Positions 8,185-16,245 of a stretch of 55,787 nucleotides of DNA are shown here, piece after piece (the stretch's first letter is position 1; each line of letters opens with the position of its first letter). Source of the stretch: Candidatus Omnitrophota bacterium (GTDB taxonomy: Bacteria > Omnitrophota > Gorgyraeia > Zapsychrales > JANLHA01); contig JAKQKX010000087.1 of assembly GCA_029560465.1 (NCBI GenBank), positions 1 through 55,787 on the forward strand, given 5' to 3'. The notes beneath the pieces are model-generated. The model was given only the letters and a program-made list of their open reading frames with translations, was not told the DNA's origin and searched no databases. Position numbers and translations under genes: made by a program.

Positions 8185-8925
8185 ATGAAAGATCTCATTT
8201 ATAAAAAGGTATATAAGGATGAACCTCGGCTGATGGACCAGATTTACCGGTTGCGTTACGAGGTTTATGTGAGCGAATTCGGGTATGTTGATTCGAAACA
8301 TTATCCCGATGGCCTGGAATATGACCGGTATGACCAGCAGGCTCAGCATTTTGCGGCGATAGACCCTGATGGGGACGTGGTGGGGGCTGTGAGGTTGATC
8401 CTTCCGGGTGAATTGGCGCTCCCTCTGGAGGAGCAATGTCCATCGGCCTATAATCCAAAGCAGGTTTGCGCTCATGTTCGTTTTGCAGAGATGTCCCGTC
8501 TTATTATCAGCAAGAAACTCCGCAACCGGGGGCCGTTTATCCGCCCCTGTCAAGAGAATCGCAAGGCATGTGAGGGGAACAATTCGGATGTCGTGTGCCG
8601 TTGTTTCGCGAAGTGTATCATCATAGGGCTTTGCAGCTATGTGTTTGAGGAGAGCCAGCGTTTAAATATCACACATTGGTATGCTCTTATGGAAAAAAAG
8701 CTGTATTTGCTTTTAGCCTTGTACGGATTCAAATTTAATAGCATAGGCCCGGAAATTAATTATTACGGGTCGGTGTTCCCGTATGTTGTTTCTTTATTGG
8801 AAATAGAGCGTTCTATCCATAATTTTATCTCCCGATATGGTTGTCCGATCCTTGAACCCCATGTGTTCGCCAAGCCGCAAAGAGCCGGATGGTTTTCCTT
8901 CCGGCAAAGCCTGTCCCGTGCGTGA
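8185..8925 (+). CDS. PEP-CTERM/exosortase-associated N-acyltransferase (FeeM-like), copy 1
   Basis: A 246-residue cytoplasmic protein of the GNAT-like family that includes acyl-homoserine-lactone synthases and FeeM N-acyl amino acid synthases. Matching landmarks are YRLRYEVYVSEFGY near the N-terminus, the DGDVVGAVRLILPG strand, the AEMSRLIISKKLR motif, and HWYALMEKKLYLLL with a following GFKF. Such enzymes move a fatty acyl group from acyl carrier protein to an amine, and are known to occur beside exosortase genes. A Cys-rich stretch at about 125-153 (RPCQENRKAC onward) is not present in copy 2. Copy 2 and a fused acyl-ligase/carrier gene follow. The start is set by the promoter; there is no ribosome site. 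Confidence 0.88.
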   Translation: MKDLIYKKVYKDEPRLMDQIYRLRYEVYVSEFGYVDSKHYPDGLEYDRYDQQAQHFAAIDPDGDVVGAVRLILPGELALPLEEQCPSAYNPKQVCAHVRFAEMSRLIISKKLRNRGPFIRPCQENRKACEGNNSDVVCRCFAKCIIIGLCSYVFEESQRLNITHWYALMEKKLYLLLALYGFKFNSIGPEINYYGSVFPYVVSLLEIERSIHNFISRYGCPILEPHVFAKPQRAGWFSFRQSLSRA

Positions 8926-8988
8926 ACGGAAACCTAAGCCCTTCCCGCGGGATCATGGCGGAGTTTTTGATAATAGCCGCGCTTCATG

Positions 8989-9017
8989 TTGACACGCCGG
9001 ACAGGATGTGTTAGCAT
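8989..9017 (+). promoter_or_regulatory. Consensus extended -10 promoter of the second acyltransferase
   Basis: TTGACA (8989-8994), a 17-base spacer ending TGT, then TAGCAT (9012-9017): the same boxes and spacing as the promoter of copy 1. The ATG at 9028 is only 10 bases after the -10 box, so the message should be nearly leaderless. Confidence 0.82.
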
Positions 9018-9027
9018 AACACCATCT

Positions 9028-9732
9028 ATGGAATATTTTACATTTAAGAAAGTAGATACCGACGAGAAAGACTTGATGCAGCAGATTTTTAAGCTGCGTT
9101 TTCAGGTTTATTGCCGGGAGTGCGGGTTTATCCGCGAGGAAGATTATCCGGAGTGTTCCGAGCGGGACGAGTACGACGCGCAATCTATCCATTTTGTAGC
9201 GGTTAACGCCACTGGGGACGTGGTGGGCACAATGCGGATTATCCTTCCGGGAGCCCTGCTCCTGCCGATTGAGCGGCATTGCCCGAGTATTCAGATCAAG
9301 CCTGATCCGATGCCCGGGATGGGGTATGCGGAAATCTCACGCCTTGTTATCAGTAAGCAGTTGCGCCGCAGACGTGATGACCGGATGTATTATGAACCGC
9401 AAGTCGAGGATAAGAAAATCGAAGGGAACAACGCGGAGTATCTGCGGCGGGCCAAACCGATGGCCTTCGGGCTTTATCGGGAGATGTACCAGGAAAGTAA
9501 AAGGCGGGGGATCAATTATTGGTACGCGCTTATGGAAAAAAGCCTTTGGCTTTTATTGAGGATCCATGGATTCCGGTTTGATTGTATTGGGGAGGAAATC
9601 GATGTTTATGGCCCGGTTCGGCCGTATTTAGGCAAAATCCCGATCATGGAGCAGGAAGTCCGGCGGAAGTTCCCGAAATTTTTTGAATATTTTACCGACA
9701 GTTTGGATCAAAGCACTTTGACGAAGGAATAA
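9028..9732 (+). CDS. PEP-CTERM/exosortase-associated N-acyltransferase (FeeM-like), copy 2
   Basis: A 234-residue paralogue of the preceding acyltransferase, with the same ordered motifs: FKLRFQVYCRECGF, TGDVVGTMRIILPG, AEISRLVISKQLR and NYWYALMEKSLWLLL, then HGFRFDCIGEEI. ATG 9028 (MEYFTFKK) aligns with the start of copy 1. A longer frame from 8986 would run through the promoter and is rejected. There is no Shine-Dalgarno site, in line with leaderless translation. The acyl-ligase gene starts 11 bases downstream, so the two are probably co-transcribed and the ligase/carrier may supply the acyl donor. Amine substrate unknown; two copies may mean two substrates. Confidence 0.88.
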   Translation: MEYFTFKKVDTDEKDLMQQIFKLRFQVYCRECGFIREEDYPECSERDEYDAQSIHFVAVNATGDVVGTMRIILPGALLLPIERHCPSIQIKPDPMPGMGYAEISRLVISKQLRRRRDDRMYYEPQVEDKKIEGNNAEYLRRAKPMAFGLYREMYQESKRRGINYWYALMEKSLWLLLRIHGFRFDCIGEEIDVYGPVRPYLGKIPIMEQEVRRKFPKFFEYFTDSLDQSTLTKE

Positions 9733-9743
9733 ATTCGACATTT

Positions 9744-12443
9744 ATGACATCTGTCGAACAGCATATTTTTAGCGCCTTCCGGCAGGTTTCTCTCAAACAC
9801 CCTGATAAGCCCGCTTTGGTGTTTTTTAAAGCGCAAACGCAGGATACTTTTTCTTACCGGAGCCTTCTTGATGACGCTGTGCGGCTGGGGGAATACCTTA
9901 AAGCCCAGGGCGTCCTGCCTCAAGATAAAATTATTTTATTGATGGATAGCCGGCCTGCCTTTGTCCAGGCTTTCCTGGCCGTGATGTATGCCCGGGCCGT
10001 GGCCGTTCCTTTGGATGTCCAGTATTCTCTTGAGCAGGTTCGGGCGGTTATGGATCATTGCCAGGCCAGAGTGGTTCTTTTGACGGAGCGGGTTCAAAAG
10101 AGTTTTCCGGATTTGCATTCGCCTGTCCCGGCCTACACCGTTGACGCGAAAGCGTTTCAGTCGCAATGGAGCGGCCTGGACGTGAGGGATGTTTTCCAGA
10201 AGGATTCCGCCTCTGATGATGTGGCGATGTTGTTTTATACGTCCGGGACGACTGCTTGTCCCAAGGCCGTCATGCTGACGCACGCGAACTTGCTGTCGAA
10301 TGTGTATTCGATTTACGCGCTCAATATCGCGCGACCCCAGGATGTTTTCTTGTCGATTTTACCCTTACATCACGCTTACGCTTTTACGTCGACGTTGTTG
10401 ATCCCGTTGTTATGCGGGGCCAGCGTGGTGTATCCTGCCGGTATGAATTCTCTGGAACTGGCCAAAGCGATGAAAAGCGCCCGGGCCACCATTTTGGTCG
10501 GCGTCCCTCAGGTTTTTGCTTTGCTGGAAAGGGCTATTCAGCAGCGGCTTGACGGTCTGCCATGGGGGGCAAAACAGGTTTTACGGCTTTTGTCGCCTTT
10601 GGCAGCGGCCTTGAGGCGACTGACGGGCGTGAACTTTAGCCGGGTTTTGTTCCAAAAGGTCCATTCTGCTTTTGGCGGCCGGATCCGATATTGTGTTTCC
10701 GGCGGCGCCAAGCTTGATATCCGTACGGCACGGGTGTTCACCCATTGGGGATTCACTGTTTTGGAGGGGTATGGTTTAACAGAAACATCGCCGGTGGCCG
10801 CTTTGACCCCCCCGCGGCGCGTTAAATTGGGTTCTGTGGGCAAGGCCTTGCCGGGGGGTGAGATTAAGATCATTCATCCGGATGAAACGGGTATGGGGGA
10901 AGTGTTGATCAAAGGGCCCAATGTGATGAAAGGATATTTTAAGGCGGAATCTGAAACGGACACGGTGTTGAAGGAAGGATGGTTTTCCAGCGGGGATCTT
11001 GGCCGTCTGGATGGGGAGGGGTATCTTTATATCCTGGGACGCATTAAAGAGATGATTGTTTTAAGCAGTGGAAAGAACATCTATCCTGAGGACGTGGAAA
11101 AAGAATACAGCCAGATCTCTTTTATAAAAGAAATAGCGGTGCTTTCTTCGAAAGAGGGGGCGTTTATGTCGGGGACAGATCATCTGGTCGCCATTGTCGT
11201 TATTGATGAAGAGCAGTTTCGCCTTCAGCAGGTTTCCGGAATCCGGGATAAAATTAAATGGGAAATGGATAATATCTCGGCCCGGCTTCCCTCGTATAAA
11301 AGGGTTCAGAGTTTCATGATTTCTCAAGACCCTTTACCTCGAACCCGTTTGGGTAAAATTAAGCGGTATCAGTTGGAGGAAATATATAGCTGCTTATCCC
11401 GCGCCACATCACGGTCTGAACCCGGGCAACATCTCTCCGAGGAAACCTCGGGGCAATTTGAAAACATGACCCAGTTCGCTATGTCGTTTATTCAGCAAAC
11501 ACTGCAGAGAGACGTGCAGGAAAAAGACCATCTCGAACTTGATCTGGGGCTGGATTCTCTGGGTCGGATTGAACTGCTTCTTAATATTCAGGAGCGCTTG
11601 AACCTGGAGTTGGATGACGAGCAATCAATGGACTTTTTTATGTGTAACACTATTCATGACCTGATGGAACAGTTAAGACAGGTTGTCCCGAACGACGTCA
11701 GTCCGGTCAAAGAAGATGCGGCTATTCAATGGGGCCGGATTTTAACGGAAACGCCGCAGGAGAAAACCGTGCGTTGGATTAAATTGTCGTTTGGATTTCT
11801 TGCACGGGTGTTTAATATCATCGTGATCACGTTTTTTAAGCTTTTTTTCAAAGTTTTATTCCTCATGCGCACAGAAGGGGAGGGGCATTTGCCCCGCAAG
11901 GGCCCATATCTTATCTGCCCCAACCACACCAGTTATCTGGATGGGCTGTTTATTTTGTGTGCATTGCCCTATTCGATCGCCTTGCAAACTTATTTTGTGG
12001 GGTACAGAAATTTTTTTGAGAATGGGTTTTTGCGGCCCTTTATTAAGATAGCGAGGCTTATCCCGCTAGAGGTGAGCTATAATCTAATTGAGGCTTTGAA
12101 AGGATGCGCGTATGTCCTTCGCTATGATAAAGTTGTGTGTTATTTCCCGGAAGGGCAGCGATCCATAGACGGGGAAATGAATAAGTTTAAAAAAGGAGTC
12201 GGGATTTTGGTCAAGGAGCTCAATGTCCCCGTCGTCCCGGTTTATCTGGATGGCGCTTTTAAGACGTGGCCTAGGACACGCCGTTTTCCTCGTTTAGCTG
12301 CGGTTAAAGTCTGTTTTTCAGCACCGGTTTCCATGGAAGGTTTGGTAAGCGGGAAAGAGGACGGCCACGATATTTATGATGAAATTGCCGAAAACTTAAG
12401 GGCGAGAGTGGGTTCGATAAAGCAACATTGTATAAAAAAATAA
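9744..12443 (+). CDS. Fused acyl-AMP ligase / acyl carrier domain / PlsC acyltransferase
   Basis: An 899-residue protein with three domains in one chain. Residues 1 to about 540 are an AMP-binding ligase (YTSGTT at 165-170, GYGLTETSP, SGDLGRLD, and a PRTRLGKIKR end). About 570-645 is an acyl carrier domain with DLGLDSLGRIEL, where Ser605 should carry phosphopantetheine. About 660-899 is a PlsC-type acyltransferase with HX4D (His728 to Asp733) and FPEGQR from 801. A membrane-associated helix lies at about 685-705. The likely cycle is activation of a free fatty acid, loading on its own carrier, and transfer to a lyso-lipid or other acceptor. E. coli Aas has the ligase and PlsC parts in the reverse order and no carrier. 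It follows acyltransferase copy 2 by 11 bases. Confidence 0.93.
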   Translation: MTSVEQHIFSAFRQVSLKHPDKPALVFFKAQTQDTFSYRSLLDDAVRLGEYLKAQGVLPQDKIILLMDSRPAFVQAFLAVMYARAVAVPLDVQYSLEQVRAVMDHCQARVVLLTERVQKSFPDLHSPVPAYTVDAKAFQSQWSGLDVRDVFQKDSASDDVAMLFYTSGTTACPKAVMLTHANLLSNVYSIYALNIARPQDVFLSILPLHHAYAFTSTLLIPLLCGASVVYPAGMNSLELAKAMKSARATILVGVPQVFALLERAIQQRLDGLPWGAKQVLRLLSPLAAALRRLTGVNFSRVLFQKVHSAFGGRIRYCVSGGAKLDIRTARVFTHWGFTVLEGYGLTETSPVAALTPPRRVKLGSVGKALPGGEIKIIHPDETGMGEVLIKGPNVMKGYFKAESETDTVLKEGWFSSGDLGRLDGEGYLYILGRIKEMIVLSSGKNIYPEDVEKEYSQISFIKEIAVLSSKEGAFMSGTDHLVAIVVIDEEQFRLQQVSGIRDKIKWEMDNISARLPSYKRVQSFMISQDPLPRTRLGKIKRYQLEEIYSCLSRATSRSEPGQHLSEETSGQFENMTQFAMSFIQQTLQRDVQEKDHLELDLGLDSLGRIELLLNIQERLNLELDDEQSMDFFMCNTIHDLMEQLRQVVPNDVSPVKEDAAIQWGRILTETPQEKTVRWIKLSFGFLARVFNIIVITFFKLFFKVLFLMRTEGEGHLPRKGPYLICPNHTSYLDGLFILCALPYSIALQTYFVGYRNFFENGFLRPFIKIARLIPLEVSYNLIEALKGCAYVLRYDKVVCYFPEGQRSIDGEMNKFKKGVGILVKELNVPVVPVYLDGAFKTWPRTRRFPRLAAVKVCFSAPVSMEGLVSGKEDGHDIYDEIAENLRARVGSIKQHCIKK

Positions 12444-12573
12444 TCAAATTCAGGGGCTGGACAGTCCTAGACAACCCAGGACATATATAGATATTTAAAA
12501 AAATAATTTTATAAATCTTTTATCAACAATTAGTTATATTAATAGAAAGGTTGCCAGTCGTAATCATTTGAGT

Positions 12574-12589
12574 TGGCACAATCTTTGCT
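12574..12589 (+). promoter_or_regulatory. rpoN-dependent: Sigma-54 (-24/-12) promoter
   Basis: TTGGCAC (12573-12579), 5 bases, then TTGCT (12585-12589): this matches the sigma-54 consensus at all invariant positions, with the GG and GC doublets correctly spaced. Transcription should start near 12600, giving a leader of about 47 bases to the GTG of the PEP-CTERM lipoprotein gene. Imperfect GGACA/GTCC repeats at 12458-12483 could be the activator site about 90-115 bases upstream. Confidence 0.83.
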
Positions 12590-12646
12590 CTCTAAATGAT
12601 TAAAGATTTTAATATCATTATTCCTATGTTGAAGGGAGGGGTATTC

Positions 12647-12928
12647 GTGAAAGATTTAATGGCTAGGTTACACAATTTATTCCTTTTTAGTATGTTGCTT
12701 CCGTTTGTTTACGGATGTAATAGTGGCACGGGGGGGAGTTCGCCGGTTGGATCCATTGGTGGTTTATTTGAAAACGATCCGTCTATTATTAATGGCGGCG
12801 GCGCCATTATTCCTCCTGGTGGAGAAGATGTGGTTGCTCAATTGCATAATCCCGAGCCTGCGACAATGTTGCTTATTGGTGGTGGGATTGCTGCTATGGG
12901 TTACATCAAATCCTTAAGGAAGAAATAA
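12647..12928 (+). CDS. Small PEP-CTERM protein with a lipoprotein-like signal peptide
   Basis: A 93-residue protein. The N-terminus is a signal peptide ending FVYGC, close to a lipobox. The middle is a Gly/Ser/Pro/Ile-rich linker. The C-terminus is a clear PEP-CTERM tail: NPEP, a hydrophobic segment (TMLLIGGGIAAMGY) and a basic end (SLRKK). GTG 12647 is preferred because AGGGAGGGG ends 5 bases upstream; an open frame from 12596 would start before the expected RNA. Both a lipid anchor and an exosortase tail on one small protein is unusual. The sigma-54 promoter upstream and a hairpin terminator downstream make it a single-gene transcript. Function unknown; probably a surface or matrix component. 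Confidence 0.8.
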   Translation: MKDLMARLHNLFLFSMLLPFVYGCNSGTGGSSPVGSIGGLFENDPSIINGGGAIIPPGGEDVVAQLHNPEPATMLLIGGGIAAMGYIKSLRKK

Positions 12929-12993
12929 TTCTTTTGGATTTATTTCAGTCATCAAACGAGTGTGCGGATATTTTTTATGACTCGTTAAAAAAT

Positions 12994-13028
12994 AAAAAAG
13001 ACAGGTTGTTTCAAGCCTGTCTTTTTTT
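12994..13028 (+). terminator. Rho-independent terminator after the small PEP-CTERM gene
   Basis: GACAGGTT pairs with AAGCCTGTC (one G-T pair) across a loop of about 6 bases, with flanking A and T runs that extend the stem and supply the T tract. Confidence 0.88.
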
Positions 13029-13068
13029 ATGATTTTTTAAATCATTCAGGATTCTGCGGTGAATCTGT

Positions 13069-13097
13069 TTGACATGAAAGATGGGGTATGGTAGTAT
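13069..13097 (+). promoter_or_regulatory. Extended -10 promoter of the membrane protein/two-component operon
   Basis: TTGACA (13069-13074), 17 bases ending TGG, then TAGTAT (13092-13097). The leader to ATG 13153 would be about 50 bases and carries a strong GGGGGAGG ribosome site. Confidence 0.8.
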
Positions 13098-13152
13098 CTC
13101 GTTAAGTATTTGAAATTAGTTGATTTAAATACATTAAGGGGGAGGATACGGT

Positions 13153-14031
13153 ATGTCTTCAGAAAGTAAGAGTAAGCAGCCGATTGCACTGATCAAAACA
13201 GCTATCAGCACATTATTTACTCATCCTCAGATCCTTTCCCCTTATGCCATTATTGCGTTTTATGAGTTTCTGATTTTTGAGCTGCTTTTTTTTGCCCCCA
13301 GGTATCCGTTGGTGACCTTCTTCGGCCCGATTATCCGGAAACTTGAGGGGGAAGTTTTTCTTCATTATCCGTTTTCATATTATGTCCTTGCCAAGTGGTT
13401 CCAAAGCACATTGTTACAAAGTGTTATATTTGTAGTGCTTAACAGCTTTTTTATCGGAGTATCGATCGCAATTATAAATGCGATTAATAATGGTCAACCC
13501 GTTATTTTAAAAGCGGCTTTTAAGCGCGCGGCAGCATCTTATGTGCATCTGTTCATTGGCGCTGCCTTGCCCGTGGCGACCATGATCGGATTAAGTCAGT
13601 TGCACGAACTTGTGATTAACCGGGCGCTTGTTATCCGCTCGACCAGCGGAATTTATTATATTCTTAAGCAGATGGTTTTATTAAGTGTTCCTTACTTTAA
13701 TCTTTTCCTTGCCGTGTTTTCAACAGCACTATTTATTTATGTTATCCCGGGTATTATCATTGATAAGAAAAAAATTTTTGGGGCTTTGGCGTCAAATTTT
13801 AAAATTTTGTGGAAATCTTTTGGGTTTACCCTTCTTGTCCTGATTTTGCCGGCGTTGATTTATTTGCCGGTTATTTTATTGCAATCCACGACCAGTATTT
13901 ATAAAGATGCGGCGCCTCCGGAGCTTCTGGGAATTCTGGCGATTGTTGGGGTTATTCTTTCTATTGTCATTGACATTATTCATTATACAACCATGACAAC
14001 CTATTATTTATTAAAGAAAGAAGAAAAATGA
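13153..14031 (+). CDS. Polytopic membrane protein of unknown function
   Basis: A 292-residue protein with about six hydrophobic segments (near 30-50, 90-112, 132-150, 178-200, 220-242 and 255-275) and a short cytoplasmic N-terminus rich in Ser and Lys. I do not recognise a family motif; the general look is that of a transporter-like or DUF integral membrane protein. The ribosome site is strong. Its stop overlaps the start of the next gene (ATGA), so it heads an operon of membrane protein, TPR protein, histidine kinase, sigma-54 activator and PocR-GAF sensor. Confidence 0.8.
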   Translation: MSSESKSKQPIALIKTAISTLFTHPQILSPYAIIAFYEFLIFELLFFAPRYPLVTFFGPIIRKLEGEVFLHYPFSYYVLAKWFQSTLLQSVIFVVLNSFFIGVSIAIINAINNGQPVILKAAFKRAAASYVHLFIGAALPVATMIGLSQLHELVINRALVIRSTSGIYYILKQMVLLSVPYFNLFLAVFSTALFIYVIPGIIIDKKKIFGALASNFKILWKSFGFTLLVLILPALIYLPVILLQSTTSIYKDAAPPELLGILAIVGVILSIVIDIIHYTTMTTYYLLKKEEK

Positions 14032-14951
14032 AAAAGACAATCATTATATTCCTCTTTATTCTCCTCGCCGTTTTTGCCGTATTAACCTTTTTGGATAAAG
14101 GGGAATACGGGATGGAGAAGCAACTTTGGCGGGCTCAAAAGCAGTTTGAGCAGATCGCGCGTGATCCCAAGGCGGTTCCAGATCAGAATTATGAAGGGTT
14201 GGTTAACCAATACCGGAAAATTATCCAGCGGTTTCCAGCTAACGGGCTAACCCGGAAGATTTATATAAAAATAGGCAAAATTTATTTGTTAAAAAAAGAT
14301 TATGTGAAAGCCCGGGCCGGTTTTCAGGAAGCACTTACGCGCTATCCTGATGATCCCGCGTTGTGTGCGGAGGCCTTGATGCACATCGGCAACAGTTTTG
14401 AGTTGGAAGCAAAATATGATGAGGCCAAGACAGCCTATCGTCAAATCATAGGACAATATGCGGCAACGGATATTGGTATGAGCATGCCGATGTACCTTAT
14501 TACGTTAAATTCGAAAATCGGGAGGCCTGCGGACGCTGAAAAAGCAAGCGCAGAGGCGCTTGTGTTTTATGATGCCATCGCGAAAAAGAACCCTGAAACA
14601 AAATATGCCTTTGCCTCGCAGCGGATGTCGGCCGCGGTTCACTTTGCCAGAGGGGATACACAAAAAGGGATTCATCTTTTGGGCCAGATGCTGAACAGAT
14701 ATGCGGACAGCGAGATGATGACACCTCAGCAAATTGTGCTGATTGTTAAAACGATCAACACGATGTCTGTCGCTAATCTGAAGGATTATGACACGCCGAT
14801 TGCCATTTATCAGGATTTCCTGAATCAGCACCCCCGACATCAATACAGCGTGTATTTGCAGAAAACGATTAACGGGTTAAAGGAGTTAAAGGAAAAAAAT
14901 ATCGGCATCCGTTTCCAGGCGGTGCCTCAATCTCAAAATGCTCAAGAATAA
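14028..14951 (+). CDS. Membrane-anchored TPR-repeat protein
   Basis: A 307-residue protein. Residues 5-23 form a single membrane anchor or uncleaved signal. After it come helical repeats of the TPR/Tol-Pal-YbgF type: YRKIIQRFPANG, KIYLLKKDYVKARAGFQEALTRYPDDP and SFELEAKYDEAKTAYRQIIGQY are repeat-like blocks. The bulk is likely periplasmic. It overlaps the membrane protein before it by 4 bases and the histidine kinase after it by 14, so the three are tightly coupled. TPR proteins usually serve as scaffolds; the partner is unknown. Confidence 0.85.
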   Translation: MKKTIIIFLFILLAVFAVLTFLDKGEYGMEKQLWRAQKQFEQIARDPKAVPDQNYEGLVNQYRKIIQRFPANGLTRKIYIKIGKIYLLKKDYVKARAGFQEALTRYPDDPALCAEALMHIGNSFELEAKYDEAKTAYRQIIGQYAATDIGMSMPMYLITLNSKIGRPADAEKASAEALVFYDAIAKKNPETKYAFASQRMSAAVHFARGDTQKGIHLLGQMLNRYADSEMMTPQQIVLIVKTINTMSVANLKDYDTPIAIYQDFLNQHPRHQYSVYLQKTINGLKELKEKNIGIRFQAVPQSQNAQE

Positions 14952-16245
14952 TCAGGCGACAAGTTTTGAACAATTCACCCAGTCTGAAGTTTTTCAGCAG
15001 ATCGGGGATATCTGTGCCGCAGTTAATGCGGTTTCCAGCGCTCGGGAGTTGTTGGAGACGTCTCTGAAGAAGACTTTGGACCTTTTTGGCGCCAGCCGGG
15101 GTTCTATCTTTATCTTGGATGAGAACGAACGAGATCTGATCCTAAAAATAGCCCAGGGCATGGAGGTCAAAGAGCAGGAGCGGATGGTGAAGCGTTTGGG
15201 GGAAGGGGTTGTTGGACAGGTGGCTGCCACTAAGAAGCCGATCTTTGTGGCGGATATTTCCCAGGACCAGCGGTTTAAGAATTATAAGGCCCGCTCGAGT
15301 TATAAAACGCCGTCATTTATCTGCGCTCCGTTGCTGATCAAAGATAAATTGATCGGAGTCATTAGTTTATCAGATAAAGAGTGCGGGAGCCATTTTAGCG
15401 CCAATGAACTGCAGCTTCTCGATTTCCTTTCCAGCCAAATTGCCTTGAATTATCGCCGTATTCAGCTTTATCAGAGATTCAAGACGATTGAGGAGGAATC
15501 CCAGACGTTAAAGCATAAGCTGGGTAAGAGCAGTGAGGAGGCCAGCCATTTAAAAAAGCAGGTCGTCCGTCATGAGAAGTTGGCGACGATTGGAAAACTT
15601 ACGGGGGGAATCGCCCATGAATTTAATAATCCTTTGGACGGGGTCATGCGTTATACCAATTTATGCCTAGATCATGTCAAAGATGATGAAGTCGTCAGAG
15701 GATACCTGTTGGAAATCAAGAACGGTCTTCACCGGATGGCGAATATTGTAAGAAGCCTTTTAGCCTGCTCCCGTGCGCCAAATCCGTCTTTACAGAAGAT
15801 TAATGTTAATACGTCCCTGGAGCAGGCTTTGCAGGTGTTGAAAACAGATATCGTCGGTAAAGGGCTAATATTGACAAAAGATTTGGCTCCTGTGTTGCCG
15901 GACGTGGTGGACCTGGGTTTGGAGAGGGTCTTTACGAACCTTTTACGAAATGCGATTGATGCGTCGGACAATGGCGGAGAAATTAAAATATCCTCTGGAC
16001 TGATGAACGGGCAAATCGTGTTTTCCGTCTCGGACACTGGATCTGGGATTAGCGAGGAGAAAATTGATGATATTTTTGAGCCGTTTTTTACAACAAAAGA
16101 TATAGAAAAAGGCTGCGGCCTCGGGCTCACGATCGTGATGGAGATCATTAAAAGTTATGATGGACAAATTAATGTCGAAAGCGCACTTGATAAGGGGACG
16201 ACTTTTACGGTGACGCTCCCAATTAAGACGAAATATGAATTATAA
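14938..16245 (+). CDS. GAF-domain histidine kinase
   Basis: A 435-residue cytoplasmic sensor kinase. A GAF domain covers about residues 30-175, followed by a coiled linker (180-212), the dimerisation/phosphoacceptor helix with His227 in GGIAHEFNNPL, and an ATPase domain with the N box FTNLLRNAIDAS, G1 DTGSGI and G2 GCGLGL. There is no membrane helix, so the signal is probably a cytoplasmic small molecule. It overlaps the response-regulator gene by 11 bases, making them a cognate pair. PEP-CTERM systems often have a GAF-containing kinase (PrsK) with a sigma-54 regulator (PrsR). This pair has a similar layout but lacks PrsK's membrane part. Confidence 0.92.
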   Translation: MLKNNQATSFEQFTQSEVFQQIGDICAAVNAVSSARELLETSLKKTLDLFGASRGSIFILDENERDLILKIAQGMEVKEQERMVKRLGEGVVGQVAATKKPIFVADISQDQRFKNYKARSSYKTPSFICAPLLIKDKLIGVISLSDKECGSHFSANELQLLDFLSSQIALNYRRIQLYQRFKTIEEESQTLKHKLGKSSEEASHLKKQVVRHEKLATIGKLTGGIAHEFNNPLDGVMRYTNLCLDHVKDDEVVRGYLLEIKNGLHRMANIVRSLLACSRAPNPSLQKINVNTSLEQALQVLKTDIVGKGLILTKDLAPVLPDVVDLGLERVFTNLLRNAIDASDNGGEIKISSGLMNGQIVFSVSDTGSGISEEKIDDIFEPFFTTKDIEKGCGLGLTIVMEIIKSYDGQINVESALDKGTTFTVTLPIKTKYEL

